A DNA stretch of 64,000 nt from Erigeron canadensis (lineage: Eukaryota > Streptophyta > Magnoliopsida > Asterales > Asteraceae). The position numbers and the translations under genes were made by a program. Where the stretch lies: NCBI RefSeq assembly GCF_010389155.1, contig NC_057764.1:41424275-41488274 (forward strand), given 5' to 3'. A model generated the notes under the pieces. It saw only the letters and a program-made list of their open reading frames with translations. It ran no database searches and was not told the DNA's origin. Below, one piece after another: positions 35,144-48,574 of this stretch; position 1 is the stretch's first letter, and every line of letters begins with the position of its first letter.

Positions 35144-38100
35144 TCACAATAAGCCTGCTTCAAAGAGATTTCTCCTTCTTAGGGTTTCATCTACCAGTTT
35201 GAAAGTCTTCTTCACAAGTTTCTGGTCAAGAGCAGTGGTTCTGTAGATCTTAAAAACACGGTCCTGGTGATCACATGTCACGTTTTGATAGTACAACTCT
35301 TCAAATTTTTTCTTCACAAACCTGAAACATATAAATCTACTATAAATGCAAATAACATCTTAGAGTAGGTGGCAATAATATAAAACATAGCCTAAAACGT
35401 AAGCAAATCGAAGGGTCGAAATTGGCTCATTGTCCATTCTTTTAACGCAAAACAACCTGTTAAATTGTTTCATACTAATATTTACTTTATCATTATATGA
35501 TTGCAACAATAATATTCTCAAATCACAACAAATGCATTAAATATTTATAAAAACAAGTGAACAAAACTGTTCACTACAAAAATAAAACCCATTACTTGAA
35601 CACGTTTGACCTTTGGCCCGACCCGCCCTTTGAGCCACCTCTGCGACAAAAAAGATATATACTTACTCGTATGCGTGCTCAACTTCTTGCTTTCCTGTTG
35701 AAACCGGTTGATAATCTTTGAACCACTCACATACATTCAGGGGCACCTATACGATCAACTCTATACATTTAGACTAAAAAAACAGATAGTTTATTGATTA
35801 TAAAACTCCAAACCATTACTTACTTTTGAAACCTTTTTCTCGAAAATGTCAAACTTGTTTAGAAACAGCATGAAGGATGTTTTCTGCAGAGGCCACAACA
35901 TATAACTATATAAGCAGTCATAATCAGATAACTATACAAGTCTTCTTACATATTCCCATTGATTCAGATGTTTAGGCTTTGACGAGATGAATATCTTGAC
36001 ATACAAATTTATGAGATATAATATGTACGCATAAGTATTAATGGACCCAAGTTAATGAATGCTGCATGATGATTTATAACCTCAAAACATTTTTGCTTTA
36101 GGACCCATTCAAAGAGTTCTTTCGTCTCCATAATTCGATTCTTGTTTTCATCTTCATATAAGGTTTGATCGTACCTGTAAATGAGTAAAAAAGGTAAGTT
36201 AATCGGTTTATGTTTAGAGATGTGAATATCCACCATATAAGATATCTGGTCAAACAATCTTACTCGCTAATAGCAGCACAAAATATGATGGCTGTAACAC
36301 CTTCGAATAGATGAATCCACTTCCTTCTCTCATTTCTCTGGCCTCCAACATCAAAAAGTCTATACACTTCACCACTTTTCTTGTTCTCCCCAACAGGGCT
36401 GCAACCATCCATATTCGTAATACATAAATAGTGGATTTACCAAATGCAATCAATAAGATGAACTGAGATACTACACATAGATAGAACTGCCAAGTTATGC
36501 CACCATTGATGGAATGATGGCTTAGTCATCCACTAGTTCCATGTACTGTGTTAAGTTGTGATGCAAGTCATTGAAATTCTATGTACTTGGAAAGATTGTT
36601 TCCATGATATCTCATAGCTGAAACTCTAAAGCGATTAGCAATAAGATATAGAACAAAAGAAAAAGCTATCTGACATATGTAAAAAGAGAAGGGCATTAAA
36701 TGACTCAACAGGGAAGAAACATTAGCTGTTTCAGAAGTGAAAGTGTGAAACGAATACAAACTTTGGCGTAGCTTCACGGATTTGATAGTTTAAAGATCAT
36801 AAAAACTATCCAAAAGAACACAACAAAAACCAAAATTCAATAATAGGGATCCCCGTGTGACGGATGATTATGATGAAAGGGTGGTACTGGGTAAGCATGA
36901 CTAATGATTTCAATACATACGAATCATGACCGAGCTAAATGGATCATAATCTGACCATGGCCCAAATAGATGGTCGCTGATCCTTTTCAATCCATTCATT
37001 TTTAGATAGATAACCGCTCCACCCATCCCTTCACAAGTCAAAACTACTCGCCACGTCAAAACCAATACCCACTCCACATCCCTTGCATCACAAAACACCA
37101 CTGACCCTCCCCTCACCTCTGTTTTTAACAGATACCTTTAAATTGTGATAGAATTGTTACTAGATTCGATTTCAGAAACCGTAATAAGTTCCTACAAATT
37201 GTCATGCTTGAATTTTTATCCAAAGACAAGTCATCCGATTTGCATTATCAAACTCTACATGTAAAACATGAGTCAGTTGACAATTTGTCGTCATAAGATC
37301 CACTCAACTACTCAAGTAGCCATGTTGTAAAATCTAGTTGTGATATAATGAAAAACATACTGCATAAAAATTGGCACTATGCAATCAAACTAGCAAGACA
37401 ACAAAAAGGTTTTCATATTTTATAAAAAAGTTTACAAGATTTAATGTTACAAAACAAGGTACCCTTTTAAAGTGAACTATTTTTATAATTCAAATGGATC
37501 AACACAAGTATTGATCTGCCTAAATATCCATTGGATCCCTTCTTAAATCAAAGATTTAATATAAATCAAGACCAAACACATTGACAAGCCTAGCTTATAT
37601 TGGAACAAAACATAGAGTCTCCCTCATTTTGGCTTAATTCATATTTTCACAAATTACAACTTCACTCTTACTAGTACATTTGAATAAAATAGGACTATCT
37701 TAAAACTAAGAATAATGATGATGTGACCACCAGGAAATAAGAATAATGATGATGTGACGCACAGAATTTAAAGGAGAGAAACTATGACACATTATATTAG
37801 TAAAAATACGAAATGAGCTCGACATGATAGACTAAACGAAACTCTAGATAACCATTGGTCCGTATCTAGATATATAACACCAAGCTTTGTCTCGACAAAA
37901 ATTTAATACCTATCAGTTTTGGCCCATATATTTTGCATTTTGTGGGTCTTACTTTCTTGATATGAGAAATGCTTAAGAGTTAAGATATGATTGTGGGGTC
38001 CATGTACTTAAAGTGAATAGACCATAAAGATGAGGCCCATATAATGTTTGAACGTGGAACAGTGGGAAGGGTATACGCATTAAGCTAATGAATCTACTAA

Positions 38101-39902
38101 TTCAAAATTAATTACAATTAGATAGTAAGAAACATAGCACTTCCCCCAGATTATACCTGAACTGGATTTCTACAACCCCAGTTGTACGAACACGGGCATG
38201 GAGAACATCCTCCTGCTCATGGAAAACGTATTCACAGTTAAAAGAATATCAAATGATAAGATCTCCTATATTAAGAAAATTTCAACATTTGCACCCTACA
38301 TAATACAAATAGAGAAGTTATATATCAGTTTAAGGGTGAAAAGGACAACTGGATGACGAATGGGTGATAACGATATGTCCTCACCGTTTCCCTAATCTAG
38401 GCTCACCCTATATACAGACTATGCAACTATCACAGAAAATTGCAAGAGTATTTATTTATTTCCTTTTACAAATTTATCAGATTTTGAGTCCGCTACTCAA
38501 GTCAAATACCAATAATGATATAAAACCAATTTCAACTATCTACAGTTAATAAAACTTCTTTCATATAACTAGTTTGCTTAATAACTAAGAGGATGACTCC
38601 ATGATAGAGTGGGCATACACAACATGTGTTTATGTTACTTATGTTCTTATTTAACAATGATAAAGAGAGAATGCAAAACGGATTTTGAAATTAGATACCT
38701 TTGTGGGAATATAATTCGAATCAGACAATCTCTGCAAGTTTTCCATGAAATAATCAGCACAATCGGGAACTTGGAGCTCATTCCCACGAATATATGTTTC
38801 CTGCATTAAATAGACACAGTATATTACGTGACATGAGCCATTATGAGTATTTGATTATTCATAAACCGTTAAAATTCCCAAATGTAGAAATACCTGTATG
38901 GCTGGATCTCTCCAAATGTTTAAGATGTCCTGAACAAGCTCTTCAGTAAGGCGGGGATAATCCAACCTGCCACCGATTTCTGATAATTTCTCTCCAATTT
39001 CCTAGTACATGCAATATTTAGATCTAAAATCATTCAACTTCCAAATGAAAGATCGATTGAAACTAATGAAACGAACAAGTTTTTGTCTGCTTTTTTTAAT
39101 CAAGTGATGAGCTCATGCTACCTTATTATCAGTCGATAAAGAGTACTTTGATGAACCTCCTTCACTTAGAGCTAACTCCTTTGCCCCGTCATGTAATATC
39201 TATTGAAACATGATAAAATCTACAGTCAAGCCAACAATCCTAAGATCTCTACCATTAAAAAAAATTCTGGTATTTAGGCGTGTTTTGGGTTTCTTTAAAA
39301 GTTTAAAATTTTCCAATTGGGGCGAAACAAAGGAAAATAACCTAAACACACCCTTTCAAGTATTGCATACTTTTATTGTCTGATAGACATTTGCATGAAT
39401 GACCGAGGTGTAGCTCTGGAGCTCTCTCTCATCAAAGCCAGTTTGAAATAGTAGTTTTATCTGCACAAGTAATCACATTGCCCATTTTCAGAAATACAGA
39501 TCAATAATTGGTAACATCTAGTCACAGATTCGCACAATGATGCTACCTGTTTGAAGATAGTGGACTTCCCAGACTCTCCAGCACCTAAGCAATATTAATT
39601 ACAATGTGCTCATGAGATGATTAAAAGAAAGAAGTCTAATATATTACTGTTAAATGCGTTATATACCAAGTAACAAAAGTTTCTGAATATGTTTCTCTGC
39701 CTTTGTTTCTTGCTCGATCCGGCGTTCTATTTCTGCAGCCTGAAAGTATAGCATGAGAGTCAAATCGAAGGATATGTTAGGAACCCATGATTACAGAATG
39801 AAAGTGCAAACTGAGATATTACATGTGTAGACACATTACCTGAACATCTTCTTCTGTATTAGCTTGACCACCACGTTTGTGTCTACTGCAGAGTAAGCCC
39901 AT
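35144..39902 (-). CDS. GPA1: Heterotrimeric G-protein alpha subunit
   Basis: The canonical plant G-alpha, a plasma-membrane GTPase partnering with G-beta-gamma and RGS1. Thirteen exons: 39902-39840, 39739-39667, 39584-39547, 39460-39371, 39199-39122, 39001-38894, 38800-38699, 38212-38157, 36398-36264, 36174-36081, 35883-35824, 35746-35667 and 35321-35144; 384 aa, all GT-AG. Lipidation signals are MGLLC (Gly2 myristoylation, Cys5 palmitoylation). GTPase motifs are GAGESGKST (46-54), RVRTTG (191-196), DVGGQRNER with catalytic Gln223, NKFD (288-291) and TTALD (354-358). The end [11 protein letters not shown] is the plant C-terminus. Everything needed for nucleotide binding is present. Intron 8 is unusually long (36399-38156). 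A 5' untranslated exon probably lies near 41193-41240, with donor GTTAGC and an acceptor CAG just before the start codon. Confidence 0.97.
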
Positions 39903-41452
39903 GTTCTGAGCGACAGTATATAACATGGAATTTTATACCGACCAACGTTCAAGATACATTTTAATCAGGAGTCTTATGGTATAGTAGGCTTTTCGAATAC
40001 TTATCTCACCTGAAATCCATGTCCCAAGATCAACGGATTAAGTAAAGTTCAATTTCAGCAATATCTCATGCTATGCTTAACGGTTATTTATTTTACTATG
40101 CAAGTAAATAAAAGGGAATTTTGATACTCATAAAGGAATGATATAGCATATATAGACACCAATTGCACGCATTATCCTAAACGGAGCCACTGAACATTGA
40201 GAAACCCACAAATTTCAACAAACTCCATAATGCGTTTGTTGCTTAATCTCTTTGGCACGATTTTATATTGTTAACGACCAAGTTAAATTCAAGATTTAAG
40301 GAGAGCAAAGATCAACCTATGAGCCACATTCATCGATTTAATATAAATTATGCAACTTTACATCATTTTGCTTCTTTATTGTGATTGTTGTACCTGGAAC
40401 GCTAGGCTAAATGACTTTGGTAAATAAGGTATTAACAAGAAGAAAGTTCCTAAAATGTATCCATACATCACATATGACCATATGTGCATGACCATTATTA
40501 TGTCGGACACAAGCAACACATGGTGATAAGATGTGACCAAATTATGTCTCGAGTCCTTACCTTTTAGATTAATTAAGTTACACACTTTTTTATTAGAAAT
40601 TCATCGTTTACAATTAACATAAACATTCAAACTTTCCAACCATAAGCAATCCACCATATGAAGACATGTAACAATAACTTTATAAAGTTTTCCTAAAACA
40701 TAAATATTGCAATAATTTCCAACCTTATGGACTACTTTTCCTTGATATAATCAAATTAAATAATAAAAATTAATTACTTTAGTCTCAATAAATGAAAATA
40801 AACCTACAGTATAGACACAAAAAGGAAAAAGTAAATACCTTCCTTTTATCAAATCAGTTATATTACCAGTTAAGTAAAAAACTAAACCTTAAAAATAGAA
40901 AAAACTAACTAAAAACAGGCATAAACACAATTACATATAGCCACACTCATACAGTAACTATTTACACACAAATATATGCATATATATATTGGAATTTAAC
41001 AATGCAGCAAAAAAATAATCATATAACTTATATACATTCAAATGCAATAATTATTACAGTGACAATTTACTTTTAATTAATAATAATGAATTGAGAGCTG
41101 TGTAGTTCAATTAATAAATAAAGATACAGAAATGTAAGCAGAGTATATATAGATATAATACATAGATATAGAGAGATTGTATGTATAGATGCTAACCGAG
41201 ATGTGTGTGTTTGTGTGTTCACGGTGGTGATCTGTTTTTGAGAGAAAAGAAAAGAAAGAAAGTTGAATTGAAAGTCTCAAAGTGAAGTGGAGTTTGTTTT
41301 TTAGTTTTATTTATGCAACCATGGTTAGGTTTAAATTTTTTACTGTTAAAATAAAAAATTAAAAAAAAAAAAAGTGAAATCACACAAAAGTCCAAATGCT
41401 TCGATGAGATGATAAAGTTGGACTCCTCCATTTTGACTAATTAGATTTTTTA

Positions 41453-42051
41453 GGCCGGGGAGGGAATTAGTACCGGGCTGGTACCGGTTGGCACACCGCA
41501 CCGACCCCCGGTATCAGTTGGGTGGGGAACGAATTGGGCACAGTGGTGTCGGTATTGGTGCCTCTTATTCGACCGTTAGCATGTTAAAAAAAAAAGGGAT
41601 CCACATCAACGGTCACACGTCTCTCTCTCTTTCTCTTCTCTTTCTTCTTTTCTGTTTCATTTTCTTCTTCTTTTTCTTCGTTCCAGAGAACCTCCATTTT
41701 TTTTTATTTCCTTTCAAACAACACAAAACACACACATACATATATCATATCTACATATATAATTTATCAAACAACAATCATGAACCCTTTTTTCAACAAT
41801 CTTATATTTTCAGAACACGGCCCAACACCCCCCAAATTTGGTGTTTTAATTTGTTGTTTTATTTAATATTGTATTAGTTTTAAATTATTAAATAAAATGT
41901 TTTACTTTTAAAAAGAAATAAAAATTAAATTAAATAGAAAAGGGTGGGGAGGGAAGGGGTGACGAGGTGCTCCTAGCATTAGGGGAGGGAAGAGGAGGAG
42001 AAGAAAAATTGGGGAAGGGAGGGGAGGAGTGGGGAAGCCCTCCCCCCAGCC
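41453..42051. mobile_element. PIF/Harbinger (Tourist-like) MITE
   Basis: Ends GGCCGGGGAGGG and CCCTCCCCCCAGCC form an inverted repeat. Each is flanked by TTA (41450-41452 and 42052-42054), the PIF/Harbinger target signature. The element is about 600 bp with G-rich ends and an AT-rich middle containing a pyrimidine tract; it has no transposase. Confidence 0.75.
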
Positions 42052-42165
42052 TTAGAGGTGTTATTTTCTTCCTTAATTATAGTTATATTTGTAAAAATAA
42101 AATATAAATTTTTTACAAGCTAAACAAAAGTTTAAGATTTGTTAAATATAGATCATGGGATTATA

Positions 42166-42770
42166 AGGCCGGTCCTTATAGTCTATTCCATCCCGTGTCC
42201 GACGCCGTCCGACGCTTAAGGGTAGAAGACGTTATTAGCACCACTGCGTCAGAGGTGGCATTCGGGTGGTTACTTCCAAATTCAGACGCACGTTTTTGCC
42301 TGTTTGTGAGTCCCAAATTTGATTAATCGGCATTTAAACAAAAAAAAAAACCTTTGAAAAAAAAAGGGTTATATATGCAGCGGTGTGTACTGTGTGTAGT
42401 GGTGTATCAGACAAGAAAGATATACAGTATATATCATATACATTAATAATGAAAATTTTCATTTTAACCCCCCACCTTTATTTAGTTTACAAAATAATGC
42501 TTATAAACTTTTATACTCTTAGTTTTAGGATGTAATGTTTTTTTTTTTAAAAAAAGTATTGTAATGTCTGTGTTTAAATAAAATGTGTTTTAATTATAAT
42601 AAAATGTGTTTGTTTAGTTTTGTGAAAAAAAAATAATATAATAATGGATGAATAGTGTTAAAAGTGGGGGTTATAAGGATGGACGTGTCTTGTTGTGTCT
42701 GAAATAGAGAAACTGATGAATAGTATTAGACGTGTATTAAAAGCAGTTCCTTATAAGGAGAGACCTAATG
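42166..42770. mobile_element. Possible TIR element
   Basis: The left end AAGGCCGGTCCTTATAG and right end CCTTATAAGGAGAGACCT are imperfectly inverted. Internal copies of the same phrase (TTATAAGGATGGACG near 42672) blur the boundaries. This is likely another PIF-like MITE. Confidence 0.45.
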
Positions 42771-43597
42771 GATTTATATAGATCTATGTTTACTTTTTTT
42801 TTTTTCTTATAAACTTTACAGGTTAACAATTATATAATCCTAAATTAATAAATTGAAAAAAAAAACTATAGAACGGAATGATAATATAAATGGATTAATT
42901 AGATGATGTGACACTTGTTTAATATACATCTTGTAAATGCGTAAGCAAAATTCTATGTTGTTTTGACTCATAGACCTCCTAAAAATCATGCTTATCGTAA
43001 AAAGAATAACCTTTTAAACAATCAGTATTGGATAAGAACATAGAAGTAATGTGAGTTGCATGTCATATTCATGTACTTCCAAACAATTTTTAAAAGTTTA
43101 TAATAAAATAAATTATTTATTTCTAATTTTATTATGTATTAAACAAACAAAATAAAAATGTTACATGTTTTCCAAATACCCTAGATTGTTCTCTCCGTAA
43201 TACGGCGCAATGGTGGTAAAAGTAGTGAGATGAGTGACTAGGAATGGTGGTAATGTGGCGGTGGGTCGAAGATATTGTAATTATTTTAAGGAATGAGAGT
43301 ATTTAAGTATTAAGTATCATAGATAATAAAAAGAATAATATAGGTATTTTAGAAGGTTGAGCAAAATTAGTAAATAGATGTGAGGGATGAAATAGGTACA
43401 GTATATCAAAATCTTTTTTTAAAAAAAAGAAATAGACAAATGCTTTATAATAATAATAGTGTATTATATTATTAGAAAAATCCAAATGTTAACATGTAAA
43501 AATTGAACACTTCACAATTTTGCACATAACCTTTTTTATGTGATTTAGATCATTTCGAAATGCACTTAATACTTATCAAAGATAGTCATGTATTGTC

Positions 43598-43771
43598 AAT
43601 GGGGTTGGTGACCCATTGGTAAGGTTTTTGACCTTGAGAAAATCTACTTGGGTTCGAGTCTCACTTCTTACATTTGTGAGGTGGATTAATTGAGAGTTTT
43701 TCGAGAGTTCTGGTTTCTAAACATACGTGTAATTTATTAGTAGGAGTATAATAGAATGTCTTTAAAAAAAA
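43598..43771 (+). mobile_element. tRNA-derived SINE
   Basis: Box A is TGACCCATTGGTAAGG and box B GGGTTCGAGTCTC, about 45 bases apart. A GAGGTGGATTAATTGAG body follows and an A run ends the element near 43771. No clear target duplication was found. Confidence 0.65.
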
Positions 43772-44533
43772 TTATATTCAATGTATTTAGTAATTCACAA
43801 AATTCTTAAAAAGATATTATAAGAGGGGACCTCATGAAAATGTTTTAACAAGATATTGTAAAAGGACTTAACCATTTTTCTAGACAAGATTTTTGTTGCG
43901 GTGTGTACGGATAATTTGGTCAAATGTTTTGAAAAAGTGTGTGTGCAACCATATCATTCATATAATGATATAAATTCAGAAAGACAAAATACAAGTCAAA
44001 GGAAACAAATACAATTTAAAAACAATATCCTGTTGGTCACCTTCCACATAAATTCCATTTTGTATAGAATATTCAATAAACGTCTTATTCATTGTAATTT
44101 TTAATTTCTGGTTTTGTACCTTCATGCAAATAGGATAATACTAGTACTTTTATAGTTTTGTTTATTTTTAACCCTAGATTTCTTGTCTTAAAGATATAAA
44201 ACATGATACGAGATGTACAAGATTCCGAATGTGACAATGCTTCATTGTTTCTTTCGGCTCTTCATGTGTGGACGAGACCAAACAAAAATGCACAGAGATT
44301 ATTGATAAAATGATTTTAATTGTTTTAACTTTTTTGATGTAACAAAAATGTGTTTATATAGAACAGTCGGTCAAATCACCTACAATGTACCGGTCAATCC
44401 GATAACTTAAAAACCGGCCTTTCACTAAAAACTTCGTTTCATTTTATCAAGTCTCCTTTTAATTGTTTGGGTGTCTTAAACATTATACATTGGAAGGTAA
44501 CACTAAATTATTGTAATTAGACTACAGTGACGG

Positions 44534-44824
44534 CCTTAAAAGGAGTGGGGAGTGCAGCGGGAGCAACCCGGTATCTTACGGTATCGGTGGTGAACACTAC
44601 TCCTCAAGAGGGATATCGTGGATGAAGGGAGGAGTGAGGGGATAGTGGTCATCAAAGGTGTCTCGTTTGTAGCACTTTGGCAAGTGGTCCCCCACCTAGT
44701 GAATTAAATTAAAAAGTGGCGAGAGGAGAAGAGGTGCAATCCTTGCATGAGGGAAGGGAGGGGATAAGAAGAGAGAGAATGTAAAAAAGTGGTGAGAGAA
44801 ATGGATACACTCCTCACTCCCTAA
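44534..44824. mobile_element. TIR element, likely PIF-like MITE
   Basis: The ends AGGAGTGGGGAGTG (44541) and CACTCCTCACTCC (ending 44820) are inverted, with TAA on both outer sides. It abuts another MITE immediately to the right. Confidence 0.55.
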
Positions 44825-44826
44825 GG

Positions 44827-45102
44827 GGGCGTTTGGTTCACGAAATGTTTTTGAATAGAATGGAATCTATTGAAGGAATTGGAATCTGATGGAATGAAAT
44901 TTGATATGTTTTTCATTTTTTGAAGATTTAAGGGAGAGACGAAATGAGATTGCTTCCCCCATTTGATGGAATGGAGATTCCATCAAATGAGGGAATGTTG
45001 ACATTCCAACGGAATGATATTCCTTCATCATTGAGCAACCAAACACACTAAGAAATAGAATTCAATTCCAATTCCATCAAAATCTACGAACCAAACGCTA
45101 CC
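44827..45102. mobile_element. hAT-like MITE with GCGTTTGGTTC ends
   Basis: The left end is GGGGGCGTTTGGTTCACGAA and the right end TACGAACCAAACGCTACC, an inverted repeat of a type widespread in plants. The interior is foldback, with ATTCCATC/GATGGAAT motifs. It is about 276 bp and non-autonomous. Confidence 0.7.
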
Positions 45103-45784
45103 TAAGAATTCAAACCTTCCAGCCGAACCAAAAACAAAAATGCCCCTAATTCTAACCAAATTTAAATATATAAACAATTTATTTTTATAAATGATAACTA
45201 GTATCATAACAAGAAATTATATATGCATAATAAAATCATAATTTAATATAGTAACAATTTTTTTTAAAATTTTATATGTATAATATATATAAACAATTTT
45301 TGAAAAATTATGCCCTTTCAAAATAATGTCCCTATCAGGAATCGGGTTTGCCCATCCTCCAACTCCTTCCCTGATAGACTGTCTTTACATATTCACTTAC
45401 ATTAGACTGGACGGTGTTATTAGAATGAATTATCATGTTACTTCTTCAATCACAATGAATTTGATTAGTTTATCATTATAGCAAGGATGATATAAACATG
45501 GCCGGATAACTTTATTAAAAGATTAAAATACAATAAAAAAGAAATCATATGTCAAAACGACTTTATAATCTATTCAAATTTCAACGGGTAATTATAACAT
45601 TCAAGACAAGGAATCATTGTATTCTTATTATAGTACGTGAAAATTGATGTAATTGTGAAATCATTGTATTTTCCATATCTAGCATCTTGCTAAATGGTAT
45701 AGTTTTTTAATAATATACTTTGCTGTTACATGACCCTGTTTAAAATTAATTATGCAAAATGTTTATTACTACCGTTTGTACGTC

Positions 45785-46310
45785 TATGATGCACCGAAAC
45801 TTCAAACAGGTAGCTGTACCCGTTTCGGAAACTCCATGGGAACGGAAACTCGTACGAAACGCATACGAAACGTTTCCTTGAAGTTTCCGTATATACCGAA
45901 ACGTTTATATGAAGTTTTCATACCGTATCTAATTAATATTAGGGTTTCAATGAGTTTATTATATTATAAAAACGACTGTCACCTTGCGACTATGCATACC
46001 CCAAACACAAACCAACTAAATATACAATTGAGATCACCATCAGGCTTTTGCTATTCCAAAATTGATTTGTAAAAATTTAATCCGTGATCATCAGTCACCA
46101 TCAAACATATATTATAAAATTATGCATATATGATTATACTTAATCTCTCAAGTCTCAAGTCTCTCTCTATATAAATCAAACATATTTTTATTTTTTATAT
46201 TATAACCGTTGTATTTTTGCCGTACCCGTATCCTAAATTTTTTGGTTTTACCATTTCCCATTCCCATATCGTTCCAGTGCCCCTTTGCCGTATCCGTTTC
46301 GGTGCTACAT
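45785..46310. mobile_element. TIR element with GATGCACCGAAAC ends
   Basis: TATGATGCACCGAAAC at the left is matched by GTTTCGGTGCTACATAG at the right. The interior repeats CGAAACG and GTTTCC-like phrases. It looks like a hAT-type MITE of about 525 bp. Confidence 0.6.
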
Positions 46311-47019
46311 AGTTTTACGTAATAAACTACTCCCCCGTTATTCAAAGCATCTGCGTATACGTGTGTAATATAATATGTCAAATACTGTTCAAAAAAATAA
46401 TATATAATATGTCAAATATTTCGCAATTATCTACTTATATTCAATTACTGAATGTTTAGTTTATTGTTGGGTTTCAGTCTCCATTCAAAGTTCAAGTCCG
46501 GAACATGCTACTCTCCAGTCTCCACTCACTTTTTGTACACACATCTGTTTAGCACGAAGCTTGAACTTAATTAAACTTTTTGGTAATTAAATAGGATAAC
46601 ACAAATCGTTATGCTACGAGCCTTTTAATATAAGAGATGATAAATGTGGTATGAATTTTGATAATACTATTTAACAATGATTTAACGTGTAATATCTTTT
46701 CGTTTTAAAATAAGTTTTCACGGTAATAAAAATACAATCTATCTATTATATAACTAAAAGTGCAGATTGAGGTACACTTGACACCCTTAATTTTTCTCTT
46801 TGAGCTTAATCTTTCCTTCTTATTAATCTTCTATTTTTTAATATTTTATTTAATTTAAAAAAAGGCCAACCTTATTATTAATTAAAAACTTTTTTATTCT
46901 TAAAATTCTCCCAAAAATTATTTATCAATATAAAAAACCCTCACCTATTCTAATAAATAAGAAAACCTACGATCGACTACCAACAAAGTTTTTTTAATTA
47001 TATACTTTATTCATATTTA

Positions 47020-47070
<51 letters not shown>

Positions 47071-47071
47071 T
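47020..47071. repeat. (ATT)n microsatellite
   Basis: An uninterrupted ATT run of about 50 bases. Confidence 0.95.
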
Positions 47072-47479
47072 AACATTCAATTTTTATGTTATTGTTATTA
47101 TTATCTCTTTTAATTTAGTTTGTTTTTAATTATAGGTTCATTATGACTTATTTTTCAACAACAAAAAATAAGACCACATTAGTTCATTTTGAAGATCTTA
47201 AACCAACACATGTTAACCATTATCTATGACTTTGTGTTATGCATGTATGTACTGTTTCGGAGTAGAACAACCCGAAGAAAATAAAACGTTCGAGGTGGTC
47301 TTTGTTGATGAATTGATATGTATTTTTCAAATTATATACTTTGTTGCAATTTTTTTATTTAACTAAATTTGAAAAAAAAAATGGATAAATTGCAATCAAT
47401 ATTTATATGGAGTTAATTTTAATATGTTTCTTTTTTAGCTTAGCAATATTTGTAATAAAACTAAAATTATTTTATCTTA

Positions 47480-47804
47480 TCTATACTCTATATTAAAGAA
47501 AATACCCCCCATGTTGAAAGTTACATGAGGGAGAAATGTCTAAAATGTCCTCATATGTAATATTTTCACCTACAAGGCTACAACCTTTTAAAATATTTTC
47601 ACATACACTATTCTCTTAACATTAATAATTAAATTACACTATCAATCCTTTATTTTTCCAAAATATCTTCATTAACTTTTTAAATCAATTACTTTTATAT
47701 GAATTATCTACGGCACTCGACGTCGCATCCACCACCAACACTCGCCTCCACCACCACACCGTCGCCGTCACGACCACCGCCGCATCGCGCGGGTACAATG
47801 CTAG
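47480..47804 (+). mobile_element. Short non-autonomous Helitron, both ends visible
   Basis: It begins TCTATACTCTATATTAAAG after an A. It ends with CCGCATCGCGCGGGTACAAT followed by CTAG and then T. The CGCGCGGG region before CTAG can form the usual short hairpin. The A|T insertion site and CTAG end fit Helitrons. At 325 bp it has no Rep/helicase gene. Confidence 0.8.
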
Positions 47805-48022
47805 TTAAGTAGAAAACGATATTGATGCACCCGTACTATTTGCGAAGACCTCATAAATGAACTTTGTAAAGAAACGAGCAAGAATAAAAAGATAATGATC
47901 TAAAGGTAACTTTGTTTCGGGCTTAGTAGTTTTAAGTGGGCTACTTATGTTCTTGCGTTTTTAGTTGGGCTTAAATGCAAACAAAGCCAGAGAAATCCTT
48001 TAAAAATGGAAATAAAAACAAT

Positions 48023-48104
48023 CGACGCCTGAGAGATTCGAACTCTCGCGGGGAAACCCCATGTACTTAGCAGGCACACGCCTTAACCACTCGGCCAAAG
48101 CGTC
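48023..48104 (-). tRNA. tRNA-Ser (anticodon GCT)
   Basis: Read on the minus strand, the acceptor stem GACGCTT pairs with AGGCGTC and the discriminator is G. The D arm contains GGCCGAGTGGTTAAGGC. The anticodon loop CTGCTAA gives GCT (serine AGC/AGT codons). A long variable arm (CATGGGGTTTCCCCGCG) and a T arm GAGAGTTCGAATCTCTC follow, as expected for a class II tRNA. There is no intron and CCA is not encoded. Confidence 0.97.
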
Positions 48105-48574
48105 TTTGTTGGTAATTGTTTACATCTTATCTTAAATAACCTACGTTTATTAATCTGTTTACTTAAGAAACACGTCATCAGTTAACTCAAGAATATATTT
48201 CTAGACGCATTGAATCTTTTTTGGTGCAATATATGATAAGATATGATATATTGATGGCAGTATAAATTTACGATGAATTGGAAGTGATTTAAGATACGTT
48301 GATTAAACGGAAAAAATGCATTTAATTATGCGTTAATCCGTTATAGCTAGGCGCTACATTCATTGTAATGCGAACTCATCTCTAATTCGTATTAATCAAC
48401 TAATCAGGTGTATACTTTGTTTAAAAGAAGGCAATGCATATATTTAACAAATGAAAAAGGAAAGCAAACACTACAACATCCAGTTACATTATTCTTCGTT
48501 TATAATAGGTATGACAATGAAGTACTCATATCAAAAAACTATTATGTTTCTTGCTATATATAGATCTAAACATT

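Larger units (their letters stand above)
39903..48022. other. Intergenic between GPA1 and tRNA-Ser, transposon-rich
   Basis: The likely GPA1 leader intron and promoter fill the left part up to about 41.3 kb. To the right are several terminal-inverted-repeat elements (41453-42051, 42166-42770, 44534-44824, 44827-45102, 45785-46310), a SINE (43598-43771), an ATT microsatellite (47020-47071) and a complete short Helitron (47480-47804). I see no protein gene. Confidence 0.6.

Noticed and set aside
41488..41877. 129-codon plus-strand open frame with a hydrophobic F-rich stretch
   Set aside because: It lies within the PIF-like MITE; the hydrophobic run is a translated CT/TTC tract.
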